Positions 38,772-46,609 of a stretch of 64,000 nucleotides of DNA are shown piece after piece. Both the position numbers and the translations under genes were made by a program. Source of the DNA: Clostridium ljungdahlii (GTDB lineage Bacteria; Bacillota; Clostridia; Clostridiales; Clostridiaceae); contig NZ_LITT01000001.1 in the NCBI RefSeq assembly GCF_001636845.1, forward strand, positions 1-64,000, written 5' to 3'. The notes beneath the pieces were generated by a model that was not told the origin of the DNA, did no database searches, and worked only from the letters and a program-made list of their open reading frames with translations. How positions within the stretch are numbered: the first letter of the stretch is position 1; each line of letters starts with the position of its first letter.

Positions 38772-39464
38772 TTGAACATAAAAAAAGCAAGAGTTATATT
38801 GTTGATATTGATAATATGCAGCATAAATATGGTATGTCCATCTTTAGTATTAGGTAATGAAAATGTTACTAAAGAAAGTAGCACTATACTTATAGATCCT
38901 GGGCATGGAGGGATAGATAGTGGAGCGATATCAAAAGATGGAATAATGGAAAAGGAAATAAATTTAAAAATAAGTAATAAACTTAAGGACAAGTTACTAA
39001 AAGAGAAGTTCAAAGTTGTTATGACTAGAGAAAAAGACGAGGGTCTGTATACAGATGATGGTAGAATAAGAAAAAAGAAGGTTGAAGATTTAAATAATAG
39101 GTGTGAATTGAAAAAAAGTACAAATTGTAATATGTTTATAAGTATACACTTAAATATGTTCCCTCAGGCTAAATACTATGGAGCCCAAGTGTGGTATTCT
39201 AAAAATGAGAATAGTAAAAAGTTAGCTTATATTCTTCAAAAAAATTTGGTAAATGATCTTGACAAGAACAATAATAGAAAGGAAAAAGCAGCAAAAAACT
39301 GTTATAAGGTACTTAGATGTGAAGATACTAGACCTTCTGTACTTGTAGAATGTGGATTCCTATCTAATGCTCAGGAAAAAAGTAAATTGATTACAGATGA
39401 ATATCAAAATAGAATAGCAGATTCTATAGCTAGGTCAGTGAAAGAATATTATTCTTCTAATTAA
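38772..39464 (+). CDS. cwlD: N-acetylmuramoyl-L-alanine amidase CwlD (germination/spore cortex)
   Basis: The protein is 230 residues long from TTG 38772, behind AAGGAGTGGG. A signal peptide or membrane anchor covers about residues 5-28 (ARVILLILIICSINMVCPSL). The Amidase_3 zinc site is seen as ILIDPGHGGIDSGA, Glu in MEKEINLKIS, His in FISIHLNMF and the catalytic Glu in VLVECGFLSN. CwlD works with PdaA to make muramic-delta-lactam in the spore cortex. In clostridia and Bacillus it commonly follows the rplM-rpsI-truA block, as here. Confidence 0.92.
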   Translation: MNIKKARVILLILIICSINMVCPSLVLGNENVTKESSTILIDPGHGGIDSGAISKDGIMEKEINLKISNKLKDKLLKEKFKVVMTREKDEGLYTDDGRIRKKKVEDLNNRCELKKSTNCNMFISIHLNMFPQAKYYGAQVWYSKNENSKKLAYILQKNLVNDLDKNNNRKEKAAKNCYKVLRCEDTRPSVLVECGFLSNAQEKSKLITDEYQNRIADSIARSVKEYYSSN

Positions 39465-39473
39465 ATATCAACT

Positions 39474-39519
39474 AAAATAAAGTGGATTTTGTGATAGGAG
39501 CAAAGTCTACTTTATTTTT
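39474..39519 (+). terminator. Terminator after cwlD
   Basis: AAAATAAAGTGGA (39474-39486) pairs with TCTACTTTATTTT (39506-39518) and ends in T residues. Confidence 0.85.
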
Positions 39520-39539
39520 GCCCAATTAGAAGTGATTTT

Positions 39540-39566
39540 CATTTTGACAAATGTACTGTCAAAATG
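39540..39566. repeat. Inverted repeat (possible operator)
   Basis: CATTTTGACA and TGTCAAAATG form a perfect 10-bp inverted repeat around AATGTAC. No T-run follows. It lies just before the amidotransferase remnant and could be an operator or part of the decay/insertion scar. Confidence 0.55.
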
Positions 39567-39586
39567 AGTTTTATTTCTAAAATAAA

Positions 39587-39768
39587 AGTGAACAGTGTAC
39601 TGTAGAGGCTATAGAAATGAAAGAAGATAGATTTTTATATTAGGGACGCAGTGGCATCCTGAAATGTTAGAAGAAAAACATGGTGAACAACTCTTTATTT
39701 TTAGGGCATTTATAGAGGCATGTAGAGAAAACAAGATGTCTAGAAAAAGTAAGGTTACTATGGCTTAA
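39587..39768 (+). pseudogene. C-terminal remnant of a class I glutamine amidotransferase-like hydrolase (PuuD/peptidase C26 type)
   Basis: One frame reads SEQCTVEAIEMKEDRF and, after a one-base frameshift near 39640, another reads LGTQWHPEMLEEKHGEQL followed by FIFRAFIEACRENK to TAA at 39766-39768. This is the end of a class I amidotransferase with the catalytic His and Glu (QWHPE); the wording is closest to gamma-glutamyl-GABA hydrolases. The nucleophile half is absent, so only about 60 codons remain. The stretch from 39769 to 39947 contains no gene, only AT-rich DNA with a 15-base direct repeat. Confidence 0.75.
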
Positions 39769-39789
39769 TTGTATATTTTATGTATAAAG

Positions 39790-39834
39790 TATATTTAAGT
39801 ATAATTATGTAGTTTTAGATATATTTAAGTATAA
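39790..39834. repeat. Two 15-base direct repeats spaced 30 bp
   Basis: TATATTTAAGTATAA occurs at 39790-39804 and again, identically, at 39820-39834. Start-to-start distance is 30 bp, close to three helical turns, which puts both on the same DNA face. They lie 114 bp upstream of the regulator remnant and may be activator sites. Confidence 0.7.
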
Positions 39835-39947
39835 AATGTAAATATGTCATATTGTCAAGCAGTATGGCAGGAAATATTTACTCATTATTATGTTATGCTA
39901 ATTAATATAAAGTAGCATACAGGTTTTAGGCAGGATAGTGGAATAAT

Positions 39948-40259
39948 ATGTATAGTTCAATGTATGAGATAAGAGAATTTATATAAAATTTAATAGAGAC
40001 GACAAGTTCGGTTATTGAATTTGATATTTATATTGTAGATAGCCATTTAGTAAGGGTTGCAGCAAGTGGATTATTCAAAAAATCAATTGGGCAAGCTCTT
40101 CCTAAGGGATGTGCCAATGACTATGTTATTAAAAATGGTAAGCCTTTAATCATTGACAGTCCCAATGGTAATACTTTTTTAGCAAAACAGAGGATTGCAA
40201 AAGAGTTAGGAATAAGTGTGTCTACGTTATATAGAGATATAAGGAGATATGACTTATAA
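39948..40259 (+). pseudogene. Internally deleted sigma-54-type (NtrC-like) transcriptional regulator
   Basis: From ATG 39948 the frame hits a TAA at 39984 but otherwise stays open to TAA at 40257-40259 (104 codons). The first part resembles the N-terminal sensory domain of clostridial sigma-54-dependent regulators (SSVIEFDIYIVDSHLVRVA, then KNGKPLIIDSP). The last 30 codons resemble a Fis-type helix-turn-helix (AKQRIAKELGISVSTLYRDI). The AAA+ domain that contacts sigma-54 is entirely missing. The next gene, 26 bases on, is an amino acid permease that this regulator probably once controlled. Confidence 0.6.
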
Positions 40260-40285
40260 ATATAAAAATAAAGGGAGGATTTTAC

Positions 40286-41698
40286 ATGGGCAATGAAAAT
40301 TCTGGTTTACATGAAGATCTCAATCGTGGATTGGAAGAAAGGCATATTCAGTTAATAGCACTGGGTGGTGCTATTGGAGTTGGATTATTTTTAGGATCTG
40401 CAACTACTATTAATATGGCAGGACCTTCAATTCTACTGGATTATGCCATAGGTGGAATGATTTTATTTTTTATCATGCGAGCACTTGGTGAAATGTCAGT
40501 GGAACAGCCGCTTGCAGGCTCTTTTAGTGCTTATGCTAATGAGTATATAGGACCACTTGCGGGTTATTTAACAGGATGGACTTATTGGTTAAATTGGATT
40601 TCATGTTGTATGGCAGAAATTACGGCTATTGGTATTTACATAAATTTTTGGTTTCCATCAGTTCCAAGGTGGATATCTGCTTTTGTAGCACTTGCTTTAA
40701 TGATAACTGTAAACTTAACTAATGTAAAAGCTTATGGAGAATTTGAATTTTGGTTTGCAATTATAAAAGTTGTTGCTATTATTGCCATGATAATTTTAGG
40801 CTTAATTGTGGTATTTACTGGAATAGGAAATGGAGGAAAGATAGTAGGATTTAGAAACTTATGGAGTAATGGAGGATTTTTCCCCAATGGAATAAAAGGT
40901 TTACTAAAGGCACTTCCACTAGTTACTTTTGCTTTTTTCGCAACTGAACTTATAGGAATTACGGCAGGAGAAGCAAAAAATCCTGAAAAAACCATACCAT
41001 CAGCCATTAATAAGGTTTTTTGGAGAATTTGCATATTTTATATTGGATCATTAACAGTAATTATGTCACTTTATCCTTGGAATAAAATAGGAACAATAGG
41101 AAGTCCTTTTGTTTTAACATTTAATAAAATAGGAATTAAAGCTGCAGCTGGAATTATAAATTTTGTTGTACTTACTGCAGCACTGTCTTCATGCAATAGT
41201 GGTATTTATACCACAGGACGTATGGTATATAATTTATCTCTTCAAGGAGGAGCCCCTAAAATATTTAACAAGCTTAGTAGTACAAAAGTACCTAAGAATG
41301 CAATATTAGGTTCTGCAGCATGTATGCTTATAGGTGTTATACTTAATTATTTTCTTCCAGCACAAGTATTTACATATATTGCATCTGTTGCAACTTTTGC
41401 AGGGCTTTTTGCCTGGTTTATGATTGTACTTGGACAAATGAAATTTAGAAAAACTCTCACACAAGAACAAATAAAAAAATTGAAGTTCCCAGCTAAAGGA
41501 TATCCTTATGTAAGTTATATTAGTTTGGCATATCTAGTATTTGTATTTATAATGATGGCATTTAATCCAGATACTTTAATAGCAGTTGTATTAGGACCTA
41601 TTTGGATAGCAGGTTTAATTATATGTTATTATGCATTTGGGATTAATAAAAATGTAACTAAAAAAAAGGATGATGTTTTTCAGGGAAATAATAATTAA
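40286..41698 (+). CDS. Amino acid permease (APC superfamily, AAT family)
   Basis: The protein is 470 residues long from ATG 40286 behind AAAGGGAGG, with about twelve hydrophobic segments. The AAT-family start is plain: LNRGLEERHIQLIALGGAIG and VGLFLGSATTI (helix 1). FATELIGITAGEAKNPEKTIP near residue 230 is the conserved consensus amphipathic region. Family members import amino acids by proton symport; the substrate cannot be read, but GABA, proline and aromatic permeases are close types. The neighbours are a PuuD-like remnant upstream and the glutamate mutase cluster downstream. Confidence 0.9.
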   Translation: MGNENSGLHEDLNRGLEERHIQLIALGGAIGVGLFLGSATTINMAGPSILLDYAIGGMILFFIMRALGEMSVEQPLAGSFSAYANEYIGPLAGYLTGWTYWLNWISCCMAEITAIGIYINFWFPSVPRWISAFVALALMITVNLTNVKAYGEFEFWFAIIKVVAIIAMIILGLIVVFTGIGNGGKIVGFRNLWSNGGFFPNGIKGLLKALPLVTFAFFATELIGITAGEAKNPEKTIPSAINKVFWRICIFYIGSLTVIMSLYPWNKIGTIGSPFVLTFNKIGIKAAAGIINFVVLTAALSSCNSGIYTTGRMVYNLSLQGGAPKIFNKLSSTKVPKNAILGSAACMLIGVILNYFLPAQVFTYIASVATFAGLFAWFMIVLGQMKFRKTLTQEQIKKLKFPAKGYPYVSYISLAYLVFVFIMMAFNPDTLIAVVLGPIWIAGLIICYYAFGINKNVTKKKDDVFQGNNN

Positions 41699-42060
41699 AT
41701 AAAAAATCTAACATATCTACACTGAAAATCTATACTGAAAAAATTATATTCCCCAATATTTACAGTAAAATAGCCTTTATAGAGGGATAATTTTAAGAAT
41801 TGCATATGGATATGCAATTCTTAAGGGGGAATTGTTCAAATCTTTTATTTCAGGAGACATTTCTCAAAATTGGACTTTATGTTCGCGTTAAGTAAAATTG
41901 GACTAATTAATGGCAGCCATCCTTAAATTTAGACTAATTGAAGAAGCATTTTATTTAGTCTCTAATCCTCTAAAAACACATTCTGAAAACAATTTCATAA
42001 GAATTTTCTGAAAATTGAAAGTTAACAAAAAGCTATTGATTTTAATCTTGCATTATGGTA
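41699..42060. other. Gene-free region with palindrome and IS-end-like repeats
   Basis: No coding sequence is seen. TTAAGAATTGCATAT (41793-41807) and its exact complement (41810-41824) form a 15-bp palindrome with a two-base centre. AAAATTGGACT occurs at 41866-41876 and 41894-41904, with a variant AAATTTAGACT at 41925-41935; the last two are followed by AATT(A/G)A. Such spaced repeats near GACATTTCTC look like the end of an IS21-type element, but no transposase is left. Confidence 0.5.
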
Positions 42061-42076
42061 CCCTTTAGGTAAAGTA

Positions 42077-42090
42077 ATGGATTAATCCAT
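42077..42090. promoter_or_regulatory. Perfect palindrome upstream of the GntR gene (candidate autoregulatory operator)
   Basis: ATGGATTAATCCAT is a perfect 14-bp palindrome extended by a further TAATCCA copy to 42097. It ends 20 bp before the regulator's coding region. GntR-family dimers bind such short palindromes; the assignment is by position. A weaker resemblance (ATGATTAATG at 43151-43160) lies upstream of glmS. Confidence 0.5.
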
Positions 42091-42107
42091 TAATCCAATA
42101 ATTTGAG

Positions 42108-43085
42108 GTGATTGCCATAAACATTAAAATAAATAAAGATAGTGGAGTACCATTATATTTACAAGTAAAAAGCCAAATAATGGATTTAGTTAAAGGTAAC
42201 CTCATTAAGGTAGGCGAAAAAATGCCTACAGAAAGAGAATTATCTGAAAAACTTAATGTAAGTAGAAATACTATAAGCACAGCTTATAATGAATTAGAAC
42301 AGGATGGCGTTTTAAAATCTTACCAGGGACGAGGAACTTTTGTAGCAGAAGAAGCGAATCCTTGGAAAGTTCAAAATACAAAGGAAAAAATAACAAAGTT
42401 TATAGATCTTGCGTTTGAAGAAGCTATTGAATCGGGTATAGATCCAGATGTATTTTTAGAAGTTGTCACTCAAAGAATAAGGGAAAAGAAAGAACTTATA
42501 AGTAAAATTAGTGCAGTATATGTGGAATGTAATATAGAGCAATCTAGAATGTTTAGTAAACAGCTTATGGAAAGCACGGACATGAATATAGTACCTTTTA
42601 CTCTTGATGACATAAGGAATATAAGCAGCGAAACTAGGGAGATTATAGAAAAAAGCCAAGTTATAATAGCAACTTTTAACCATGTGAATGAAGTAATTAA
42701 ACTAACGGAAGGATTACACAAAGAAGTAATAGGTGTAGCCATAAATGTAGATTTGGCAACAATAGTTAAGATTGCTAGGTATCCTAGTAATACTAGATTT
42801 GCGTTTGTATGTATTTCTAAGGAGTTTATGTTTAAAGCAAGAGGAGCACTTGAAAGAGCAGGGCTTGGAGATATTGATATTCAATTTACTAATACTTTTA
42901 ATGATCAGGAACTTGAAAAAGTTATAAATAATGTAGATATATTGATAGTTTCACCAGGAAGATATAAAGATGTTGAGTCGCATAATGTGGACAAGAAGCA
43001 TATAATGAGATTTTTATATAATCTCGATGATAATTCAATTAAAGATCTAAAATCAAAAATAGTTGAACTCAACCAAAATAATTAA
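42108..43085 (+). CDS. GntR-family transcriptional regulator of the glutamate mutase cluster (inferred)
   Basis: The protein is about 325 residues long. The winged helix has the GntR signature (SGVPLYLQVKSQIMDLV, KMPTERELSEKLNVSRN and TISTAYNELEQDGVL with YQGRGTFV). The C-terminal part (from about 90) is not an aminotransferase and resembles a periplasmic-binding-protein-like effector domain. The start is odd: GAGGTG at 42105-42110 is a good ribosome site, the GTG inside it (42108) has no site of its own, and the codon at the right distance is ATA (42117), where relatives would have Met-Asn-Ile-Lys. It lies 131 bases upstream of glmS. Confidence 0.85.
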   Translation: MIAINIKINKDSGVPLYLQVKSQIMDLVKGNLIKVGEKMPTERELSEKLNVSRNTISTAYNELEQDGVLKSYQGRGTFVAEEANPWKVQNTKEKITKFIDLAFEEAIESGIDPDVFLEVVTQRIREKKELISKISAVYVECNIEQSRMFSKQLMESTDMNIVPFTLDDIRNISSETREIIEKSQVIIATFNHVNEVIKLTEGLHKEVIGVAINVDLATIVKIARYPSNTRFAFVCISKEFMFKARGALERAGLGDIDIQFTNTFNDQELEKVINNVDILIVSPGRYKDVESHNVDKKHIMRFLYNLDDNSIKDLKSKIVELNQNN

Positions 43086-43100
43086 GCTAAAGTATGCAAA

Positions 43101-43142
43101 TTGACATTTAATAAGATTGAAAATAAATAATATTATTTATTT
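43101..43142 (+). promoter_or_regulatory. Promoter and 22-bp palindrome upstream of glmS
   Basis: TTGACA (43101-43106) and TAAATA (43124-43129) are 17 bases apart. A perfect 22-bp AT palindrome (43121-43142, centre AATATT) overlaps the -10 box and runs into TTTTT. It can be an operator, a weak terminator of the regulator gene, or both. No cobalamin riboswitch is present in this gap although the product is a B12 enzyme. Confidence 0.55.
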
Positions 43143-43216
43143 TTTAATATATGATTAATGTATGTTAATAAAGATTTTAACTAATTGGTATTTATGCAAT
43201 TTGGAGGTGTTTTATA

Positions 43217-43621
43217 ATGAAAACCATAGTTTTAGGAGTAATTGGCTCTGATTGTCATGCAGTTGGAAATAAAATATTAGATCATGCCATTACGGAAGCT
43301 GGATTTAACGTAATAAATATAGGAGTTCTTTCACCACAAGAAGATTTTATAAATGCTGCAATTGAAACGAAAGCAGATGCTATTTTAGTATCATCACTTT
43401 ATGGACATGGAGAAATGGATTGCAGGGGACTTAGAGAAAAATGTGATGAATCAGGTCTTAAAGGTATACTGATTTATGCAGGTGGAAATTTAGTGGTTGG
43501 AAAACAAAAGTGGGAAGATGTATATAATAAATTTAAGAGTATGGGATTTGATAGAATATATCCACCAGGAACGTTACCTGAAATTACAATTGATGATTTG
43601 AAAAAAGATTTAAATGTATAA
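43217..43621 (+). CDS. glmS: Glutamate mutase sigma (S) subunit, cobalamin-binding
   Basis: The protein is 134 residues long. The B12-binding motif is [18 protein letters not shown], where the His displaces the lower axial base of cobalamin; later [19 protein letters not shown] and GGNLVVGKQ complete the fold. It is close in length to the 137-residue clostridial protein. With GlmE it interconverts L-glutamate and (2S,3S)-3-methylaspartate by a radical mechanism. GGAGGTG lies nine bases upstream. It is the first gene of glmS-glmL-glmE-mal. Confidence 0.96.
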   Translation: MKTIVLGVIGSDCHAVGNKILDHAITEAGFNVINIGVLSPQEDFINAAIETKADAILVSSLYGHGEMDCRGLREKCDESGLKGILIYAGGNLVVGKQKWEDVYNKFKSMGFDRIYPPGTLPEITIDDLKKDLNV

Positions 43622-43681
43622 AAGTAATATAAAAATAATCTAATTATTGAATCCTCTTTATGAGAACAGAGGTGGTTAATT

Positions 43682-45094
43682 ATGAAAGGATATTTGCTTA
43701 TAGATTTTGGAAGTACCTATACAAAGCTGACAGCTGTAGATATAGAAAACGAAGTGATTTTGGGTACAGCTAAAGCTATAACTACAGTGGAAGATGACAT
43801 AATGATAGGTTTTAATAGGGCCTATACAGAATTACAAAGTAAATTAAAAGATAAAAAAGTTGATTTTGTAAAGAAACTAGCATGTTCGTCTGCTGCAGGT
43901 GGACTAAAAATGGTTGCTATAGGACTTGTACCAGAGCTTACTGCTGAAGCTGCTAAAAGGGCAGCACTTGGTGCTGGAGCAAGAGTTATGCATGTTTATA
44001 GTTATGATTTGAGTTCAAAAGAGATGGAAGAGATAAAAAATTCAAAGCCAGACATGATACTTTTAGCCGGTGGAACAGATGGAGGAAATAAAGAGTGTAT
44101 AATTGGCAATGCTAAATTGCTAGCTAAAAGTGGAATGGATATTCCAATAGTTGTAGCAGGAAATAAAGTAGCAGAAGATGAAATATCAAAAATATTAGAA
44201 GATGCAGGAATGTTTTATAAAGTAGCTGAAAATGTGATGCCTAAGCTAAATACTTTGAATGTTGAACCAGCCAGAGAAGAAATAAGAAAAATATTCATGG
44301 AAAAAATAGTTGAAGCTAAAGGTATGAAAAATGCTGAAAAATATATAAATGGTATCTTTATGCCTACACCAGCTGCTGTATTAAAAGCTGCCAGAACTTT
44401 GAGTCTTGGAAGTGATAAAGAAGAGGGCATAGGTGATTTAGTAGTAGTAGATATAGGTGGAGCTACTACGGATGTACACTCTTTGGCTGACGGAGAACCT
44501 ACAAAACCAGCAGTAACTTTAAGAGGATTACAGGAGCCTTTTGCAAAGAGAACTGTAGAAGGAGACTTGGGAATGAGATATTCCGCAGTGTCCTTGTGGG
44601 AAGCTGCCAGTACTAAAAGGGTACTCAAATATTTAGATGATAAAAGCATAGATATAGAGGCTGGCTGTAAATATAGAAGTGAAAATATAAAAATGATTCC
44701 TGATAATGAAAGGGATATAAAATTTGATGAAGCAATGGCAAAGGTAGCTACAGAAATGGCTATGGAAAGACACGTTGGAGTTTTAACTAGTGTGTATACC
44801 CCTTGTGGAGTTGTGTATTCTCAGATAGGAAAAGACCTTTTGAATACTAAATATCTCATAGGAACAGGTGGAGTATTGGTTCACAGTGAGAATCCTGAAG
44901 AAATATTGAAAGCAGGAATTTTTACGACAGAAGATCCTATGCATTTGAAACCAAAGAATCCAGAGTATTTAATAGATAGAAGTTATATATTATCTGCTAT
45001 GGGACTGCTTTCAGAAGAGTATCCGGATATAGCAGTTAGAATAATGAAAAAATATTTAGTTAACACTAAAAAGATATGTTGTATAACAAAATAG
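43682..45094 (+). CDS. glmL: Glutamate mutase accessory protein MutL/GlmL
   Basis: The protein is 470 residues long. It has the ASKHA ATPase fold: LLIDFGSTYTKLTAVD at the N-terminus, LLAGGTDGG near residue 130 and VVDIGGATTDVHSL around 255. Proteins of this family are thought to reactivate adenosylcobalamin enzymes by exchanging damaged cofactor. The gene always lies between glmS and glmE in clostridia. It ends 21 bases before glmE. Confidence 0.93.
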   Translation: MKGYLLIDFGSTYTKLTAVDIENEVILGTAKAITTVEDDIMIGFNRAYTELQSKLKDKKVDFVKKLACSSAAGGLKMVAIGLVPELTAEAAKRAALGAGARVMHVYSYDLSSKEMEEIKNSKPDMILLAGGTDGGNKECIIGNAKLLAKSGMDIPIVVAGNKVAEDEISKILEDAGMFYKVAENVMPKLNTLNVEPAREEIRKIFMEKIVEAKGMKNAEKYINGIFMPTPAAVLKAARTLSLGSDKEEGIGDLVVVDIGGATTDVHSLADGEPTKPAVTLRGLQEPFAKRTVEGDLGMRYSAVSLWEAASTKRVLKYLDDKSIDIEAGCKYRSENIKMIPDNERDIKFDEAMAKVATEMAMERHVGVLTSVYTPCGVVYSQIGKDLLNTKYLIGTGGVLVHSENPEEILKAGIFTTEDPMHLKPKNPEYLIDRSYILSAMGLLSEEYPDIAVRIMKKYLVNTKKICCITK

Positions 45095-45115
45095 AAAATA
45101 TAAGGGGGTAAAGAT

Positions 45116-46573
45116 ATGGAACTTAAAAATAAAAAATGGTCAGAAGAACAATTTTTTAAAGTTAGAGAAGAAGTTTTAAGTCAATGGCCAACAGGTAAGG
45201 AAGTTGATCTTAAGGAAGCAGTAGATTATTTAAAGAAATTACCTGAGCATAAAAGCTTCTCTAAAAAGTTAATAAAGGCAAAAGAACAGGGAATTACTTT
45301 AGCCCAACCAAGAGCTGGAGTTGCACTTATAGATGATCATATTAAATTATTAAAACATTTACAAGATGAAGGAGGAGCTGATCTCCTTCCAACAACTATA
45401 GATAGTTATACGAGACAAAATAGATATGATGAATGTGAAGTAGGTATAAAAGAAAGTAAAGCTCAGGGAAGGTCACTTTTAAATGGATTCCCAGGAGTAA
45501 ATCATGGAGTTAAGGGATGTAGGCAAGTAGTAGAAGCATTGGATTTACCAGTACAGGCTAGACATGGTACTCCAGATTCAAGACTTTTAGCAGAAATAAT
45601 TCATGCAGGTGGATTTACTTCAAATGAAGGAGGATGTATATCCTATAATGTGCCTTATGCAAAGAATGTTTCAATAGCTAAGTCACTTGTAGATTGGCAG
45701 TATTGCGATAGATTAGTTGGGTTTTATGAAGAAAATGGAGTATCTATAAATAGGGAACCGTTTGGACCGCTTACAGGAACATTAGTACCACCAAGTACTT
45801 CAAATGCAGTAGCTATAATAGAGGGGTTACTTGCAGCAGAACAGGGTGTTAAAAATATAACTGTAGGATATGGCGAGTGTGGTAATTTAATTCAGGATGT
45901 AGCAGCTATGAAAGCATTAGAACAGCAGATAGATGAATATTTGAAAAAGTATGGATACAATGATGTTTATATAACTACAGTATTTCATCAGTGGATGGGA
46001 GGATTCCCTGCAGATGAAGCAAAAGCTTTTGGAGTTATATCTACAGGAGCAGCTACAGCAGCCCTTGCAGGAGCAACAAAAGTTATAGTTAAGACACCTC
46101 ATGAAGCTATAGGAATCCCTACTAAAGAAGCTAATGCAGCAGGAATAAAAGCTACAAAAATGGCTTTAAATATGTTAAGTGGACAAAGACTTCCTATGTC
46201 AAAAGATCTGGAAGATGAAATATCAGTAATTAAAGCAGAAGTAAAATGCATATTGGATAAGGTATTTGAACTTGGAAAGGGAGATTTAGCTGTAGGAACA
46301 GTAAAGGCATTTGAAACTGGAGTTATAGATGTACCGTTTGCACCAAGTAAATATAATGCAGGCAAGATGATGCCAGCAAGAGATAATACAGGAGCAGTTA
46401 GATATTTGCACTTTGGAAATGTTCCTTTTAATCAGGAATTAAAAGACTTTAATCAGAGAAAGTTACAGGAAAGAGGAAAATTTGAAAATAGAGAAGTAAG
46501 CTTTCAAATGACTATAGATGATATATTTGCAGTTGGACAGGGAGTGCTTATAGGAAGACCAAAAGAAAAATAA
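45116..46573 (+). CDS. glmE: Glutamate mutase epsilon (E) subunit
   Basis: The protein is 485 residues long, near the 483 of characterised clostridial enzymes. Recognisable blocks are [40 protein letters not shown] with arginines that hold the substrate carboxylates ([11 protein letters not shown]), [16 protein letters not shown] and [14 protein letters not shown]. The TIM barrel binds adenosylcobalamin with GlmS. It follows glmL behind AAGGGGG. Confidence 0.96.
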   Translation: MELKNKKWSEEQFFKVREEVLSQWPTGKEVDLKEAVDYLKKLPEHKSFSKKLIKAKEQGITLAQPRAGVALIDDHIKLLKHLQDEGGADLLPTTIDSYTRQNRYDECEVGIKESKAQGRSLLNGFPGVNHGVKGCRQVVEALDLPVQARHGTPDSRLLAEIIHAGGFTSNEGGCISYNVPYAKNVSIAKSLVDWQYCDRLVGFYEENGVSINREPFGPLTGTLVPPSTSNAVAIIEGLLAAEQGVKNITVGYGECGNLIQDVAAMKALEQQIDEYLKKYGYNDVYITTVFHQWMGGFPADEAKAFGVISTGAATAALAGATKVIVKTPHEAIGIPTKEANAAGIKATKMALNMLSGQRLPMSKDLEDEISVIKAEVKCILDKVFELGKGDLAVGTVKAFETGVIDVPFAPSKYNAGKMMPARDNTGAVRYLHFGNVPFNQELKDFNQRKLQERGKFENREVSFQMTIDDIFAVGQGVLIGRPKEK

Positions 46574-46609
46574 TTAAAAAAACAGTTTAATTTTCAAGGA
46601 GGACTTAAA

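Noticed and set aside
39870-39900. Sigma-54 (-24/-12) promoter near TGGCAGG upstream of the regulator remnant
   Set aside because: The second element lacks the required GC at -12, and the match is only to the first half.
43086-43216. Cobalamin riboswitch upstream of glmS
   Set aside because: The gap is only 131 bases, AT-rich, and lacks the B12-box and multi-helix core.
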